DNA of 10,000 bases, from NCBI RefSeq assembly GCF_020217005.1, contig NZ_JAIWOI010000132.1, positions 1 through 10,000 on the forward strand, written 5' to 3'. This DNA is from Rheinheimera sp. (GTDB lineage Bacteria > Pseudomonadota > Gammaproteobacteria > Enterobacterales > Alteromonadaceae). The notes below the pieces were generated by a model that worked only from the letters and a program-made list of their open reading frames with translations, was not told the origin of the DNA and did not search any database. How positions within the stretch are numbered: position 1 is the stretch's first letter; each line of letters starts with the position of its first letter. The translations under genes and the position numbers were made by a program. This document shows, in pieces, positions 1 through 7,648 of the stretch.

Positions 1-1565
1 TTGATTTAAATGAAGGCAGCAAACTGGAATTAGGCTCAACTGCCAAATTGAGGGTGCTGACCACTTATCTGGAGATCATCGCCGAGTTGCATGATTCTTT
101 TATTGATGAACTGCCGGAAAATCTACTGAATCTGGAGATAGCACCAAACGACAATTTAACCCGTTGGGCCGCTACTTATATGGCGCATACCGCCGATCGT
201 GATTTAACGAAAATGCTGGAAGCGGCCCTGCAGCGCACCTACTCTGCCTCACCCGCTGAACGGTTTTTTACCGGTGGTGGCTTACAGGTCTTTAATAACT
301 TCCAGAAAAAAGAGGACATCAAGGTTCCTACAGTACTGGAGTCATTAAAAGAGTCTATTAACCTGCCCTTTGTGCGAATTATGCGGGATATAGTGGCCTA
401 CAGCAGCAGCTATCAGACAGCGGGCAGCACGTCGTTACTGCTGAAAAATGATAAAGACCCGCGTCGCGAAGACTATTTACGTCGTTTTGCCGATAAAGAA
501 GGCAGCTCTTTCCTGCAACGTTTCTGGCGTAAATACCAGAAGAAAACCGAAGAAGACCGTCTGACTACCTTTTTTGAAGGTTTAAAGCAGACTCCGGATC
601 GACTGGCCGCAGTCCACAGATATTTATTACCGGATTCAGACTTTGCTAACTTCAGTGCATTTTTACAGCAACGTCTACCGGACGAAAATCTGACCGTCAA
701 AGACATAGACGAGCTGTATAACAAATACGGTCCGGGTAAATTCAGCCTGATGGATCAGGGCTATATAGCCAAAGTGCACCCGTTGGAACTTTGGTTATTA
801 AGCTTTATGCATAAGAATCCTCAAGCGACTTTCAAAGAGGCGGTTGATGCCTCAGCAGAACAGCGCCAGCAGGTGTATCGCTGGTTATTTAAAACCTCTA
901 ACCGCAGCGCACGTGATACCCGTATTCGTATTATGCTGGAGGTGGAAGCCTTCCTTGATATTCATCAGCGCTGGAAAAAACTGGGGTACGCCTTTGATCA
1001 CCTGGTGCCATCGCTGGGCACCGCATTGGGTAGCTCAGGCGACAGACCGGCAGCCCTGGCTGAGCTGATAGGCATTATCCAGAATGACGGTATGTTGCTG
1101 CCAACAGTTCGGGTAGATCAGCTGCACTTTGCCGCCAATACGCCATATGAAGTCAAGTTAAAGTACCAGCCTTACGAAGCCAAAAGGGTGATGAAACCTG
1201 AAGTAGCCAGAGCATTACGTTTTGCTTTGTCTGAAGTGGCGAATGATGGTACTGCACGACGTTTGAAGGGAGCTTTCACTCAAGCAGACGGTTCGCCATT
1301 AGTGATAGGTGGAAAGACTGGTACTGGTGATAACAAAATGGCCACTCAGGTGATACGGGGCCGGACTGTTCAAGCCACTACCGTTAACCGTACTGCTACA
1401 TTTGTATTTTATCTGGGTGAGAACCACTTTGGTACTCTGACAGCTTTTGTGCCAGGTAAAGCGGCTGAGGACTTTAGTTTTACTTCAGCCTTACCACTGC
1501 AGGTACTCAAAGGAATGGCACCTATCCTGAATCCTTACATTCAGCAAGGCCAGCTGTGCCGCTAA
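1..1565 (+). CDS. Penicillin-binding protein, transpeptidase domain (5'-partial; probable GT51 bifunctional family)
   Basis: This is the C-terminal part of a peptidoglycan cross-linking D,D-transpeptidase that would act in the periplasm. The reading frame is open from base 3, so the true start lies outside the window; the first in-frame TTG at 48 cannot be the start because the catalytic motif precedes it. Counting from the codon at base 3, the motifs are STAK (residues 12-15, bases 36-47, catalytic Ser and Lys), SIN (118-120, bases 354-362), an ALGSS motif near 344 and KTGTG (438-442, from base 1314). These are the three SxxK, SxN and KTG(T) motifs of penicillin-binding proteins in the correct order. 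The sequence just before and after STAK resembles class A enzymes with an N-terminal GT51 glycosyltransferase, but that half is not visible. About 320 residues separate SIN from KTG, much more than in E. coli PBP1b, and the extra segment is charged and probably helical. The stop is TAA at 1563-1565. Confidence 0.88.
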   Translation, partial: DLNEGSKLELGSTAKLRVLTTYLEIIAELHDSFIDELPENLLNLEIAPNDNLTRWAATYMAHTADRDLTKMLEAALQRTYSASPAERFFTGGGLQVFNNFQKKEDIKVPTVLESLKESINLPFVRIMRDIVAYSSSYQTAGSTSLLLKNDKDPRREDYLRRFADKEGSSFLQRFWRKYQKKTEEDRLTTFFEGLKQTPDRLAAVHRYLLPDSDFANFSAFLQQRLPDENLTVKDIDELYNKYGPGKFSLMDQGYIAKVHPLELWLLSFMHKNPQATFKEAVDASAEQRQQVYRWLFKTSNRSARDTRIRIMLEVEAFLDIHQRWKKLGYAFDHLVPSLGTALGSSGDRPAALAELIGIIQNDGMLLPTVRVDQLHFAANTPYEVKLKYQPYEAKRVMKPEVARALRFALSEVANDGTARRLKGAFTQADGSPLVIGGKTGTGDNKMATQVIRGRTVQATTVNRTATFVFYLGENHFGTLTAFVPGKAAEDFSFTSALPLQVLKGMAPILNPYIQQGQLCR

Positions 1566-1574
1566 AACAAATCC

Positions 1575-1619
1575 GGGTCAGAGTCACGTTAAATCCGTAG
1601 TTTAATGTGACTCTGCCCC
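1575..1619. repeat. REP-like imperfect palindrome between convergent genes
   Basis: Two 19-base arms (1575-1593 and 1601-1619) flank a 7-base loop. The inner 15 pairs (1579-1593 with 1601-1615) are complementary except for one G-U wobble at 1588:1606; after one T-C mismatch, three more G-C pairs follow. The core word GGTCAGAGTCAC resembles, from memory, the GGGTCAGAGT-type ends associated with REP-associated Y1 transposases (RAYT, COG1943) in many gammaproteobacteria. No transposase is adjacent, so it would be a solitary non-autonomous copy. It lies between two convergent stop codons (1565 and 1628) and could also act as a bidirectional terminator or RNA 3'-end stabiliser, although no clear U-tract follows on either strand. 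Confidence 0.6.
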
Positions 1620-1627
1620 TGATTCAT

Positions 1628-4051
1628 TTAACCTGCTTTATGCCCGCGCCAAATGCCTTTTGGGAAATGCTCTTCTAAAAAGCCCGCCAATTCGGCTTGC
1701 GGAATAGGTCTGGCGATCAAATAACCTTGTGCTATATCACAGCCCTGCTGACGCAATAGCTCTAGTTGCTCACGCGTCTCCACTCCTTCAGCTACAACCT
1801 GTAGTTGCAGTTTTTGCACCATAGCTATAGTGGAAGCGATAATCTGAAAGTCCGCGGCATTTTCCAACATACCGGACAAGAAACTCTTGTCGATTTTAAT
1901 ACAATCCATCGGCATCTTTTTCAGATAACTCAGGGACGAGTAGCCGGTACCAAAGTCATCAATAGCAAAATGAATACCCATAGCTTTGATTTGCGACATG
2001 ATATTCAGCATGGTTTCAATACTTTGTACTAGTGTCCGTTCTGTCAGTTCTAATTCAAAGTAACAGCCCTGCAGTTCATACTTATCCAGCAGCAATTTTA
2101 GTGTTGGAATTAATTCAGGGTCGACAAACTGTTCTGCCGACAAATTAATAGCGATGCGGAAATGATGCCAACCGCTGTGTAATAAGCTGAGACATTGCTG
2201 CATACATTGTTCAATAATCCAGTAGCCTAAAGGCACTATTTGCCTGGACTGCTCTAATACCGGAATAAATTCATCTGGGGGCACCATACCACGCACCGGA
2301 TGACGCCAGCGGATCAACGCTTCGAAGCCATACAATTGACCTGTAGCTATGGTCATCTGAGGCTGGAAATTTATACTGAACTGATTCAGCGTCAAAGCTT
2401 CTTTTAAATCTTGCTCCAGCAACACCCTTTGCTGCACGCGCTGATACATGTCCAGGTTGTAGGCCTGAGCACCATTGCCGCCATTGAGTTTAACTTCATG
2501 CATGGCCAGATCAGCCTGACGTATTAAGTCGTCCGACAGAACCGGATTGGCCGCACTGATGGTTAAGCCAATACTGGCAGTCATCACAAAATTCTGCTGC
2601 TCTATACTCAGTGGCTGCTGTATGCGTTGCAATACCTGGCTGGCCAGGCGAAATGGCGTGTCCATATCAGTCAATTGAGGCAGCACAAACACAAACTCAT
2701 CACCACCAAAACGACAGAGCAAATCGTTTGCCCTGCAGCAGTCCTTTAAACGCAAAGCCACCAGTTTTAATAACTTATCGCCCTGTGCATGCCCCAGACT
2801 GTCATTTACCCGCTTAAAGTCATCCAGATCGACAAAAAGCACCGCCAGAAACTTCTTCTCTGCTGTCAGGCTGCTCAGCATACGCTCCAACTGATACTGC
2901 AGCATATTGCGGTTTGGTAAAGTGGTCAGCAGATCATACATAGCGACTTTTTCCAGTTCGTTGGTATGTTGTTCCACTTTATGGTTAAGCAATTCAAGCT
3001 CAACACTAAGTTCGTCCGCCGCCTGACGTAATAAATCGACTTCATCAGGCCACATACTGGGCTGGAAATGACTTTGCTGGCGAAAACCGGCATATTGTTT
3101 TTGCGATAATAAAGGCAAAGCTTTGCTCAGTTTTTTTAATCTCAGACTGATACGTCTCATAATGAGATACACCAGCAGCACCATGCAGCCAAAAAGAATG
3201 CCGGAGGTCACCAGCAACTGACGGCGATACCCGTTATTTGTGGCGACAAAATCGCTGATATTGTCTACAACCGTCAGATAGACGCCCTGACTTTGCATCT
3301 CAAAAGCCGAGATCAGGTAATGCTGACCGCTGTCCTCCAACTCAAGACCTTGGCTCAAGGCCAGATCGGCCTGTAAATCCGATACTTTCAGCAATAGAGC
3401 TTTTAGCAATTCAGGATTGGAACTGGATATAAGTTCACGGGAGGTTTTACCAGGTATTGCCCTGCTCGCCCTGATCAAAGCGACGTCTGAGTTTAAGCTC
3501 TGGTGCAGAGCCGACAAAATATCAACCAAAGTGGTAGTCACAGTCATCACAGCGACTTCACCTGTACTATTTAAGACAGGCAAACTCAATTGCTTCACGC
3601 AATACTGCACGCATAAATTTAATGTCAGCGGGCTTTGTTGGGTCAGTACTTTTTGTACCAGAGCGGGAGAAAAATAAGCGGTCTGCTGGGCACTGCTATA
3701 CAAAAGTTGCATCTTACTGTCGTGTAACCAAATCTGTTCAATATTCAGATGCAGCTGCATATTGTCGCTTTGTTCGGCTAAACGTTGCACAAAAGCAGAA
3801 AAATCAGCTTGCTGGCTTAACTGCACCAAGTCTGAAAAGCTTTCCAGCCATACCCTAAGTTGCTGTTCAATAATGGTGTTTTGCTGCAGATATTGCTGTA
3901 GAGCTGATTCCCGTTTTAATTGCTGCTGGCGATCAAACTCTTCGCTCATTCGCATCAAACCCAGGCTGGTTTGCAGCACCGTCATACAAAGCAGAGCGCT
4001 GACCGTCGCCAGCAAAATTTTCCAGGGTAAACTAAAGACAAAAGGCCGCAT
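1628..4051 (-). CDS. Membrane-anchored GGDEF-EAL c-di-GMP enzyme with periplasmic sensor
   Basis: This 807-residue protein probably makes and/or degrades cyclic di-GMP. Transmembrane helix 1 spans about residues 10-31 and helix 2 about 278-298, enclosing a periplasmic sensor of roughly 245 residues that I cannot assign to a named family (double-Cache-like by layout). A linker of HAMP-like or coiled-coil character (about 299-365) leads to the GGDEF domain (about 370-530). That domain has an intact GGDEF (449-453), the metal-binding D408 and an RxxD inhibitory site (RAND, 440-443). The EAL domain (about 540-790) keeps E577 of EAL, N636, E668, the D698-D699 pair, K722 and E755. Both active sites therefore look competent; which activity dominates cannot be read from sequence. 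The ATG at 4051 lies 5 bases after the upstream porin stop, with no strong ribosome-binding site, so translational coupling is likely. It is the last gene of a three-gene operon. Confidence 0.93.
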   Translation of the reverse strand: MRPFVFSLPWKILLATVSALLCMTVLQTSLGLMRMSEEFDRQQQLKRESALQQYLQQNTIIEQQLRVWLESFSDLVQLSQQADFSAFVQRLAEQSDNMQLHLNIEQIWLHDSKMQLLYSSAQQTAYFSPALVQKVLTQQSPLTLNLCVQYCVKQLSLPVLNSTGEVAVMTVTTTLVDILSALHQSLNSDVALIRASRAIPGKTSRELISSSNPELLKALLLKVSDLQADLALSQGLELEDSGQHYLISAFEMQSQGVYLTVVDNISDFVATNNGYRRQLLVTSGILFGCMVLLVYLIMRRISLRLKKLSKALPLLSQKQYAGFRQQSHFQPSMWPDEVDLLRQAADELSVELELLNHKVEQHTNELEKVAMYDLLTTLPNRNMLQYQLERMLSSLTAEKKFLAVLFVDLDDFKRVNDSLGHAQGDKLLKLVALRLKDCCRANDLLCRFGGDEFVFVLPQLTDMDTPFRLASQVLQRIQQPLSIEQQNFVMTASIGLTISAANPVLSDDLIRQADLAMHEVKLNGGNGAQAYNLDMYQRVQQRVLLEQDLKEALTLNQFSINFQPQMTIATGQLYGFEALIRWRHPVRGMVPPDEFIPVLEQSRQIVPLGYWIIEQCMQQCLSLLHSGWHHFRIAINLSAEQFVDPELIPTLKLLLDKYELQGCYFELELTERTLVQSIETMLNIMSQIKAMGIHFAIDDFGTGYSSLSYLKKMPMDCIKIDKSFLSGMLENAADFQIIASTIAMVQKLQLQVVAEGVETREQLELLRQQGCDIAQGYLIARPIPQAELAGFLEEHFPKGIWRGHKAG

Positions 4052-4056
4052 CTATG

Positions 4057-5256
4057 TCAGAACCAATACATCAGTTGCATCGCCCACATTTGCCAGTACT
4101 CGGACTTGTTGTACTGCAGATCAGGCAGCACAGGATAAGCCAGACGAGCTGTACCTTTAACCCAATGATGTTCCATGGTTAAGCGAAGATTATCTTTGAA
4201 ATCATAAGTTAAGCCTAAGGTTAACTCATCCTGATAACCAAAATAAGCCGGCACTAAACCACCAGTGCTTTCAGAGAATTTACGGCCGCTGCGATCATCT
4301 TTATCTAAATCGAATAAATCGACACTAAGCAAAGCCCAGGTGCGGGGCAACAAATTGTAGCGGCCCTGCACATACCAGCCCTGACTGAAACTATCGCGCT
4401 TAAATCCAGGCGCATAAAAATCACTGATATCCAGCCGCTCCTGTACCCATTCACTGCTCAGTTCCCAGTATTCAGCCGCATAACGCCCATTAAACATGAC
4501 CCTTTGTACTGTCATAGCTCCGTCAAAGTAGTAATCCAGCTCGGCTTTGTCATAGCTAAAATCAGAATCGAGTAAAGAAACTCCCACCTGCCAGGCAGAC
4601 TGATCCGGGCGCCAGAACAGGCTGGCTTGATGCACATAGTCTTGCTCAGCGTCGCCTTGCGCCAGAGTACTCAGCAGGATCTGACTCTGCTCTTTACTTA
4701 AATTGGTCGCCCCCCAACTCCAGTTCAATTCAATTTCACCCAGACTGGTGTTGCGGGTTACTTTAAAAGCCAAACCATCACTGCCCACGGCAATATCACG
4801 GAAAGAATCAAAATACACAGATTGTGGCAGCACTATGGCATTGCGGGTAAAAGGCACATCACGGGTCGCTGAATAAAGCCAGTGCTGGTTTTTAAAGCGG
4901 CCTAAAAACATGTCCAGCCGCCAGTTAAAATCACTGTGTAAGGTCCAGTCCAAAAACAAGTAATCCAGTCTGGTCCCTTTGGTATAACGACGACCTCCAT
5001 CCAGATAGACAACCTGGCCGGCCAGCCGCAGATTATCAGACAATACCCAGGACATATTGACACCCAAATCTGTCAGCTCAGCGGAAATGCTGTCATCCAG
5101 ATTCACAAAGTTGGTTTCAGGCGCCTGAATAAGGCCCTGTGAAATAAAACCATGCCATTGCACTTCGTCTGCCTGCAGCTGTAATGAACAGCCCAGTAGC
5201 AGTAAAAGGCATAGCTTACTGCGTGATACGAATGACTTTAAGGGTGGATAGTTCAT
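4057..5256 (-). CDS. Outer-membrane beta-barrel (porin-like) protein
   Basis: The 399-residue protein has a basic N-terminus, a leucine-rich hydrophobic core (about residues 15-25) and a likely signal peptidase I site after LQA at residue 29. The mature part is rich in alternating aromatic/polar strands (for example WRLDMFLGRF and LRLTMEHHWV) and ends in YWF, the terminal aromatic signature recognised by the Bam complex. This supports an outer-membrane beta-barrel; I do not recognise the exact family or substrate. I chose the ATG at 5256; a longer frame begins with TTG at 5268 but adds only four residues and has no better ribosome-binding site. From 5256 the gene overlaps the end of the upstream PstS-like gene by 41 bases, and it is followed 5 bases later by the GGDEF-EAL gene. 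A LLGC string in the signal peptide resembles a weak lipobox, but a barrel with signal peptidase I processing fits better. Confidence 0.8.
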   Translation of the reverse strand: MNYPPLKSFVSRSKLCLLLLLGCSLQLQADEVQWHGFISQGLIQAPETNFVNLDDSISAELTDLGVNMSWVLSDNLRLAGQVVYLDGGRRYTKGTRLDYLFLDWTLHSDFNWRLDMFLGRFKNQHWLYSATRDVPFTRNAIVLPQSVYFDSFRDIAVGSDGLAFKVTRNTSLGEIELNWSWGATNLSKEQSQILLSTLAQGDAEQDYVHQASLFWRPDQSAWQVGVSLLDSDFSYDKAELDYYFDGAMTVQRVMFNGRYAAEYWELSSEWVQERLDISDFYAPGFKRDSFSQGWYVQGRYNLLPRTWALLSVDLFDLDKDDRSGRKFSESTGGLVPAYFGYQDELTLGLTYDFKDNLRLTMEHHWVKGTARLAYPVLPDLQYNKSEYWQMWAMQLMYWF

Positions 5257-5629
5257 CTGGATTCTCAATATAACCTATGGCACCTGCAGTACTGGCTACC
5301 ATTTCACGCATTTGTTGCTCAGAACTCAACACCACTGGCGCTGAGCCTAAGCCTGAATAAGTAATCTTTTGCCAGATCCTGTCCAGCTGGTAGGGAAACA
5401 TCTGTAGTTTTTCTTTAGCAAAAGTCTGATGCACCTGATTTTTTGCTGGCAGCACAAAAACTCTGACCGCTGTGCCATCAGGCCATTTTTGTTGCCGCAT
5501 AGAATAGATACCACGCAACTGATTGACTGTCAGTTGGTCCATGGGCACAGCAGGATGAGTTATCACTTCTGTGGCGAAAGCAGTAGATGCCCAAAGCACA
5601 GAACCAGCAATAACTAGCTTGGTTTTCAC
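5216..5629 (-). CDS. Short PstS-like periplasmic substrate-binding protein
   Basis: The 137-residue protein begins with a signal peptide (hydrophobic core about 5-18, cleavage probably after TAFA at residue 20), leaving about 117 mature residues. The mature part matches the pattern of one lobe of PstS-type phosphate-binding proteins: a 'LTVNQLRGIYSMRQQKWPDG' segment, a later W-x-K-x-x-Y-x-G stretch, and GAIGYIENPDEL near the end (cf. 'GaIGYv'). Full PstS proteins are about 300 residues, so this is a single-lobe member of the family. The SGT phosphate-binding loop of PstS is not seen; 'LPAKNQVHQTF' occupies that place. The true ligand is therefore uncertain. The start is a GTG at 5627-5629, preceded by GAGGA at an 11-base spacing. 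No ABC permease or ATPase is nearby; instead the gene heads an operon with a porin and a GGDEF-EAL protein, suggesting a sensing role rather than transport. Confidence 0.78.
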   Translation of the reverse strand: MKTKLVIAGSVLWASTAFATEVITHPAVPMDQLTVNQLRGIYSMRQQKWPDGTAVRVFVLPAKNQVHQTFAKEKLQMFPYQLDRIWQKITYSGLGSAPVVLSSEQQMREMVASTAGAIGYIENPDELSTLKVIRITQ

Positions 5630-5716
5630 GTCGTTAATATTCCTCAGGAAAGCATATTTAATGCAGCTACAGCGGTGAACTGATAAAGCAGCATCAAGCT
5701 CAGGTCGTCCGGGCTC

Positions 5717-5745
5717 AGTATAGTAGCAGTGGCAAGAATTGTATT
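5717..5745 (-). promoter_or_regulatory. Possible promoter of the PstS-like/porin/GGDEF-EAL operon
   Basis: On the minus strand TATACT (5722-5717, five of six to the -10 consensus) lies 17 bases downstream of AATACA (5745-5740, three of six to the -35 consensus). This would give a leader of about 80 bases before the GTG start at 5629. A 7-base inverted repeat (CAGCTAC at 5664-5670 and its complement at 5746-5752) encloses this region. No Pho-box-like 11-base periodic repeat is visible here. The -35 match is weak and the assignment is tentative. Confidence 0.3.
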
Positions 5746-5786
5746 GTAGCTGGGGAAAAAAAAGCTGTGTTTTCAGTAAAATGAGA

Positions 5787-5814
5787 ACGGAGAGGAGATT
5801 TACTTCCTCTCCGT
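5787..5814 (-). terminator. Hairpin terminator downstream of the choice-of-anchor I gene
   Basis: ACGGAGAGGA (5787-5796) and TCCTCTCCGT (5805-5814) form a perfect 10-base stem with an 8-base loop, starting 11 bases after the stop of the minus-strand gene. On the minus strand it is followed by the moderately T-rich TTCTCATTTTAC, so it is a plausible intrinsic terminator with an imperfect U-tract. It separates this gene from the downstream same-strand operon, though read-through cannot be excluded. Confidence 0.65.
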
Positions 5815-5824
5815 GAGCGCCGCA

Positions 5825-7609
5825 TTAATAGCGTGGACTTACCTCAAATACGGTAAGGCTACCACTGACTTCATTGGCCATTAATACTAAGGCCTGACCC
5901 GTAGCACTGTCAGCTGCAGGGACAAAGACCAGACTTTCAGGCCCTAAGTCACCCGCCTGTTGGTAATCACCACTGACTGCCGCAGGCACCATGTCATCAT
6001 CAATTTCGTATACGGCATCAAAGTTACGATTGTGGAAGTAATCTACAAACTTGGTGTCATATGGGTTAGTTATATCGTAAACAAAAATGCCGCTTAAGCG
6101 CTCAGTCGCGATAAAAGCATAGGTTTTGTCGCCAACCTGACCAATAGTGACAGCTTCTGGTTCAGGACCTTTATCATCAGAACGGCTGTCGCCTTCCACT
6201 ACGGTGTGGTTGGTATTAAACAGCTCCGCATGCACACCTGAACTGATACGTTCAAAGTCAGAGCCACTGTCAAAGACCTGATTACCATTCTGATCCCAGA
6301 TACTAAAAGAGCGGGCACCATAGGCATAAAGCGCATCGTATTCACCCTGCGCATTTAAACCCATAGCTTTAGATACATTCAGGCGACCTAAGCCATTGGC
6401 ATCGTAAAATCCTGCCTGCAACGCTGTTAAGTCTGCTGAACGTTTTAAGCTACTGACTCTGCCTTCTTCACTGTAGCCATCCCAGTCGCGGGCGTCACCT
6501 TCGTTTGCACTAAGAATAAAAGTCGCACCTTTCCAGTTATAACTGGCAAGTGTATCAGGCTGATACATGCCATAAACACCAGGATAAGTACTGAGTTTTA
6601 CACCGTCTCTGTTGCTGACATCCACTGCATTTTTTGCCTGGCTATAATCTTTAAATCCCAGGGCTACCACCTTAGTGATTTGCTTTTTCGCTAAATCCAC
6701 TATGGCTAATGCGTTATTCTCCTGCAGTGACACAAAGGCTTTTTTGCTGTCGCTGCTGACCGTAATGTATTCAGGCTCTAAGTCCTGCGCTACTGTAGTA
6801 CCAGTCGGAGCAGCAAACTTCACGCCCTGAGCCGCTAGTTTAGCCTGATCCGCATTAAACAGATTAAAGCCCATCAGAGTGGCCTGATCCGCTGCAACTC
6901 CGCCAGTCATTGCGATCATACCGACTGAACCTTCAGGATCGACACTGTAATCTGATTCCGGCTCACCTTCATTGGCAACGAGCAACATGCTGCCATCCGG
7001 AGTGAAAGTGACCATATCAGGCAAAGCGCCTACTTTTACCGCTTTAACAAATACTGGTGTTGCAGCACTGATATCATAAAACAGCACTGCGCCCGCAGAT
7101 GATTTCACATCATTCTCCGCAGCCACTGCCAACAAATTACCGGAAATCGCAATAGAGTTAGCAAAACCCAGATTTAAGCTTTCATCCGTACCTGCGGCAT
7201 TTTTTACCATTACAGTAGCAGGCATAACCAATGGCGTACTGGTCAGGTTATTGGCGGTGATTGCATCAGTCAGCGCGGTACTTTTAATGCCGGAGGCGTC
7301 CAGAATCTCAACTCTGTTTGCTGCACCATTCACCACAAAAATGCGTTTAGATGCTTTGTGATACTGAGTGATCTCTGCTGCGCCAGCGCCGTAAGTCCCA
7401 GTGACAAAACGAGCAACAGCCTTGGTACTGATGCCAGTTTGCGCGTTTTGACCAGGAGTACCGGGAACACCAGGAGTACCAGGCTGGCCCACAGCACCGC
7501 CAGGACCTGCTGGTCCAGCCGCGCCATCATCACCATCCAGAGTACAACCGGATAAAGCTAAAGCTAAGGCTGACGCCACTAAAGTTAGACGTAACACAGA
7601 GAATTTCAT
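5825..7609 (-). CDS. Choice-of-anchor I family lipoprotein with collagen-like N-terminal tether
   Basis: This 594-residue protein has a lipoprotein signal peptide with lipobox LSGC (Cys22); threonine at +2 (not aspartate) favours the outer membrane. Residues 26-55 are ten consecutive Gly-X-Y triplets, a short collagen-like tether. The rest (about 65-594) has the repeating blades and signature strings of the choice-of-anchor I family, an extracellular beta-propeller-like domain often found alone or with alkaline phosphatase or nucleotidase domains. Examples are TPDGSMLLVANEGEP (203-217), DPEGSV (224-229), NEGDARDWDGYSEEGR (369-384), DKGPEPEAVTIG (479-490) and LGPESLVFVP (555-564). No catalytic domain beyond this is seen and the biochemical activity is unknown. 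The ATG at 7609 is preceded by AGGA at an 11-base spacing. A tandem Pho box lies upstream, so induction during phosphate limitation is likely. The gene appears to be monocistronic, with terminators on both sides. Confidence 0.87.
   Translation of the reverse strand: MKFSVLRLTLVASALALALSGCTLDGDDGAAGPAGPGGAVGQPGTPGVPGTPGQNAQTGISTKAVARFVTGTYGAGAAEITQYHKASKRIFVVNGAANRVEILDASGIKSTALTDAITANNLTSTPLVMPATVMVKNAAGTDESLNLGFANSIAISGNLLAVAAENDVKSSAGAVLFYDISAATPVFVKAVKVGALPDMVTFTPDGSMLLVANEGEPESDYSVDPEGSVGMIAMTGGVAADQATLMGFNLFNADQAKLAAQGVKFAAPTGTTVAQDLEPEYITVSSDSKKAFVSLQENNALAIVDLAKKQITKVVALGFKDYSQAKNAVDVSNRDGVKLSTYPGVYGMYQPDTLASYNWKGATFILSANEGDARDWDGYSEEGRVSSLKRSADLTALQAGFYDANGLGRLNVSKAMGLNAQGEYDALYAYGARSFSIWDQNGNQVFDSGSDFERISSGVHAELFNTNHTVVEGDSRSDDKGPEPEAVTIGQVGDKTYAFIATERLSGIFVYDITNPYDTKFVDYFHNRNFDAVYEIDDDMVPAAVSGDYQQAGDLGPESLVFVPAADSATGQALVLMANEVSGSLTVFEVSPRY
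7451..7480. repeat. 12-base direct repeat inside the collagen-like coding segment
   Basis: ACCAGGAGTACC occurs at 7451-7462 and again at 7469-7480, with an 18-base period. It encodes GTPG-type Gly-X-Y units of the lipoprotein tether. Because the period is a multiple of nine, slippage would add or remove whole Gly-X-Y pairs without shifting the frame. Confidence 0.7.
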
Positions 7610-7648
7610 TTTCGGTAAAGTCCTGTTTTATATGAAAAATCAGGAATT

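Noticed and set aside
48..50. TTG as the start of the penicillin-binding protein gene
   Set aside because: The catalytic STAK motif is encoded at 36-47, before this codon, and the frame stays open to the left edge, so the gene is 5'-partial.
473..724. Minus-strand open frame of 83 codons inside the penicillin-binding protein gene
   Set aside because: It lies entirely antisense to a well-supported coding sequence and has no recognisable features.
3762..4160. Plus-strand open frame of 132 codons over the GGDEF-EAL/porin junction
   Set aside because: It is antisense to two well-supported genes, has cysteine- and serine-rich low-quality composition, and shows no domain.
5177..5215. Lipobox (LLGC) in the porin-like protein
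   Set aside because: A leucine at -2 is weak, a signal peptidase I site follows at LQA, and the C-terminal aromatic residue indicates a barrel rather than a lipoprotein.
5257..5268. TTG at 5268 as the start of the porin-like gene
   Set aside because: It adds only four residues, has no better ribosome-binding site and enlarges the overlap; the ATG at 5256 is simpler.
5630..5824. A Pho box before the PstS-like operon
   Set aside because: I looked for 11-base periodic ATGACA/CTGTCAT-like units on both strands and found none, despite the phosphate-related annotation of the first gene.
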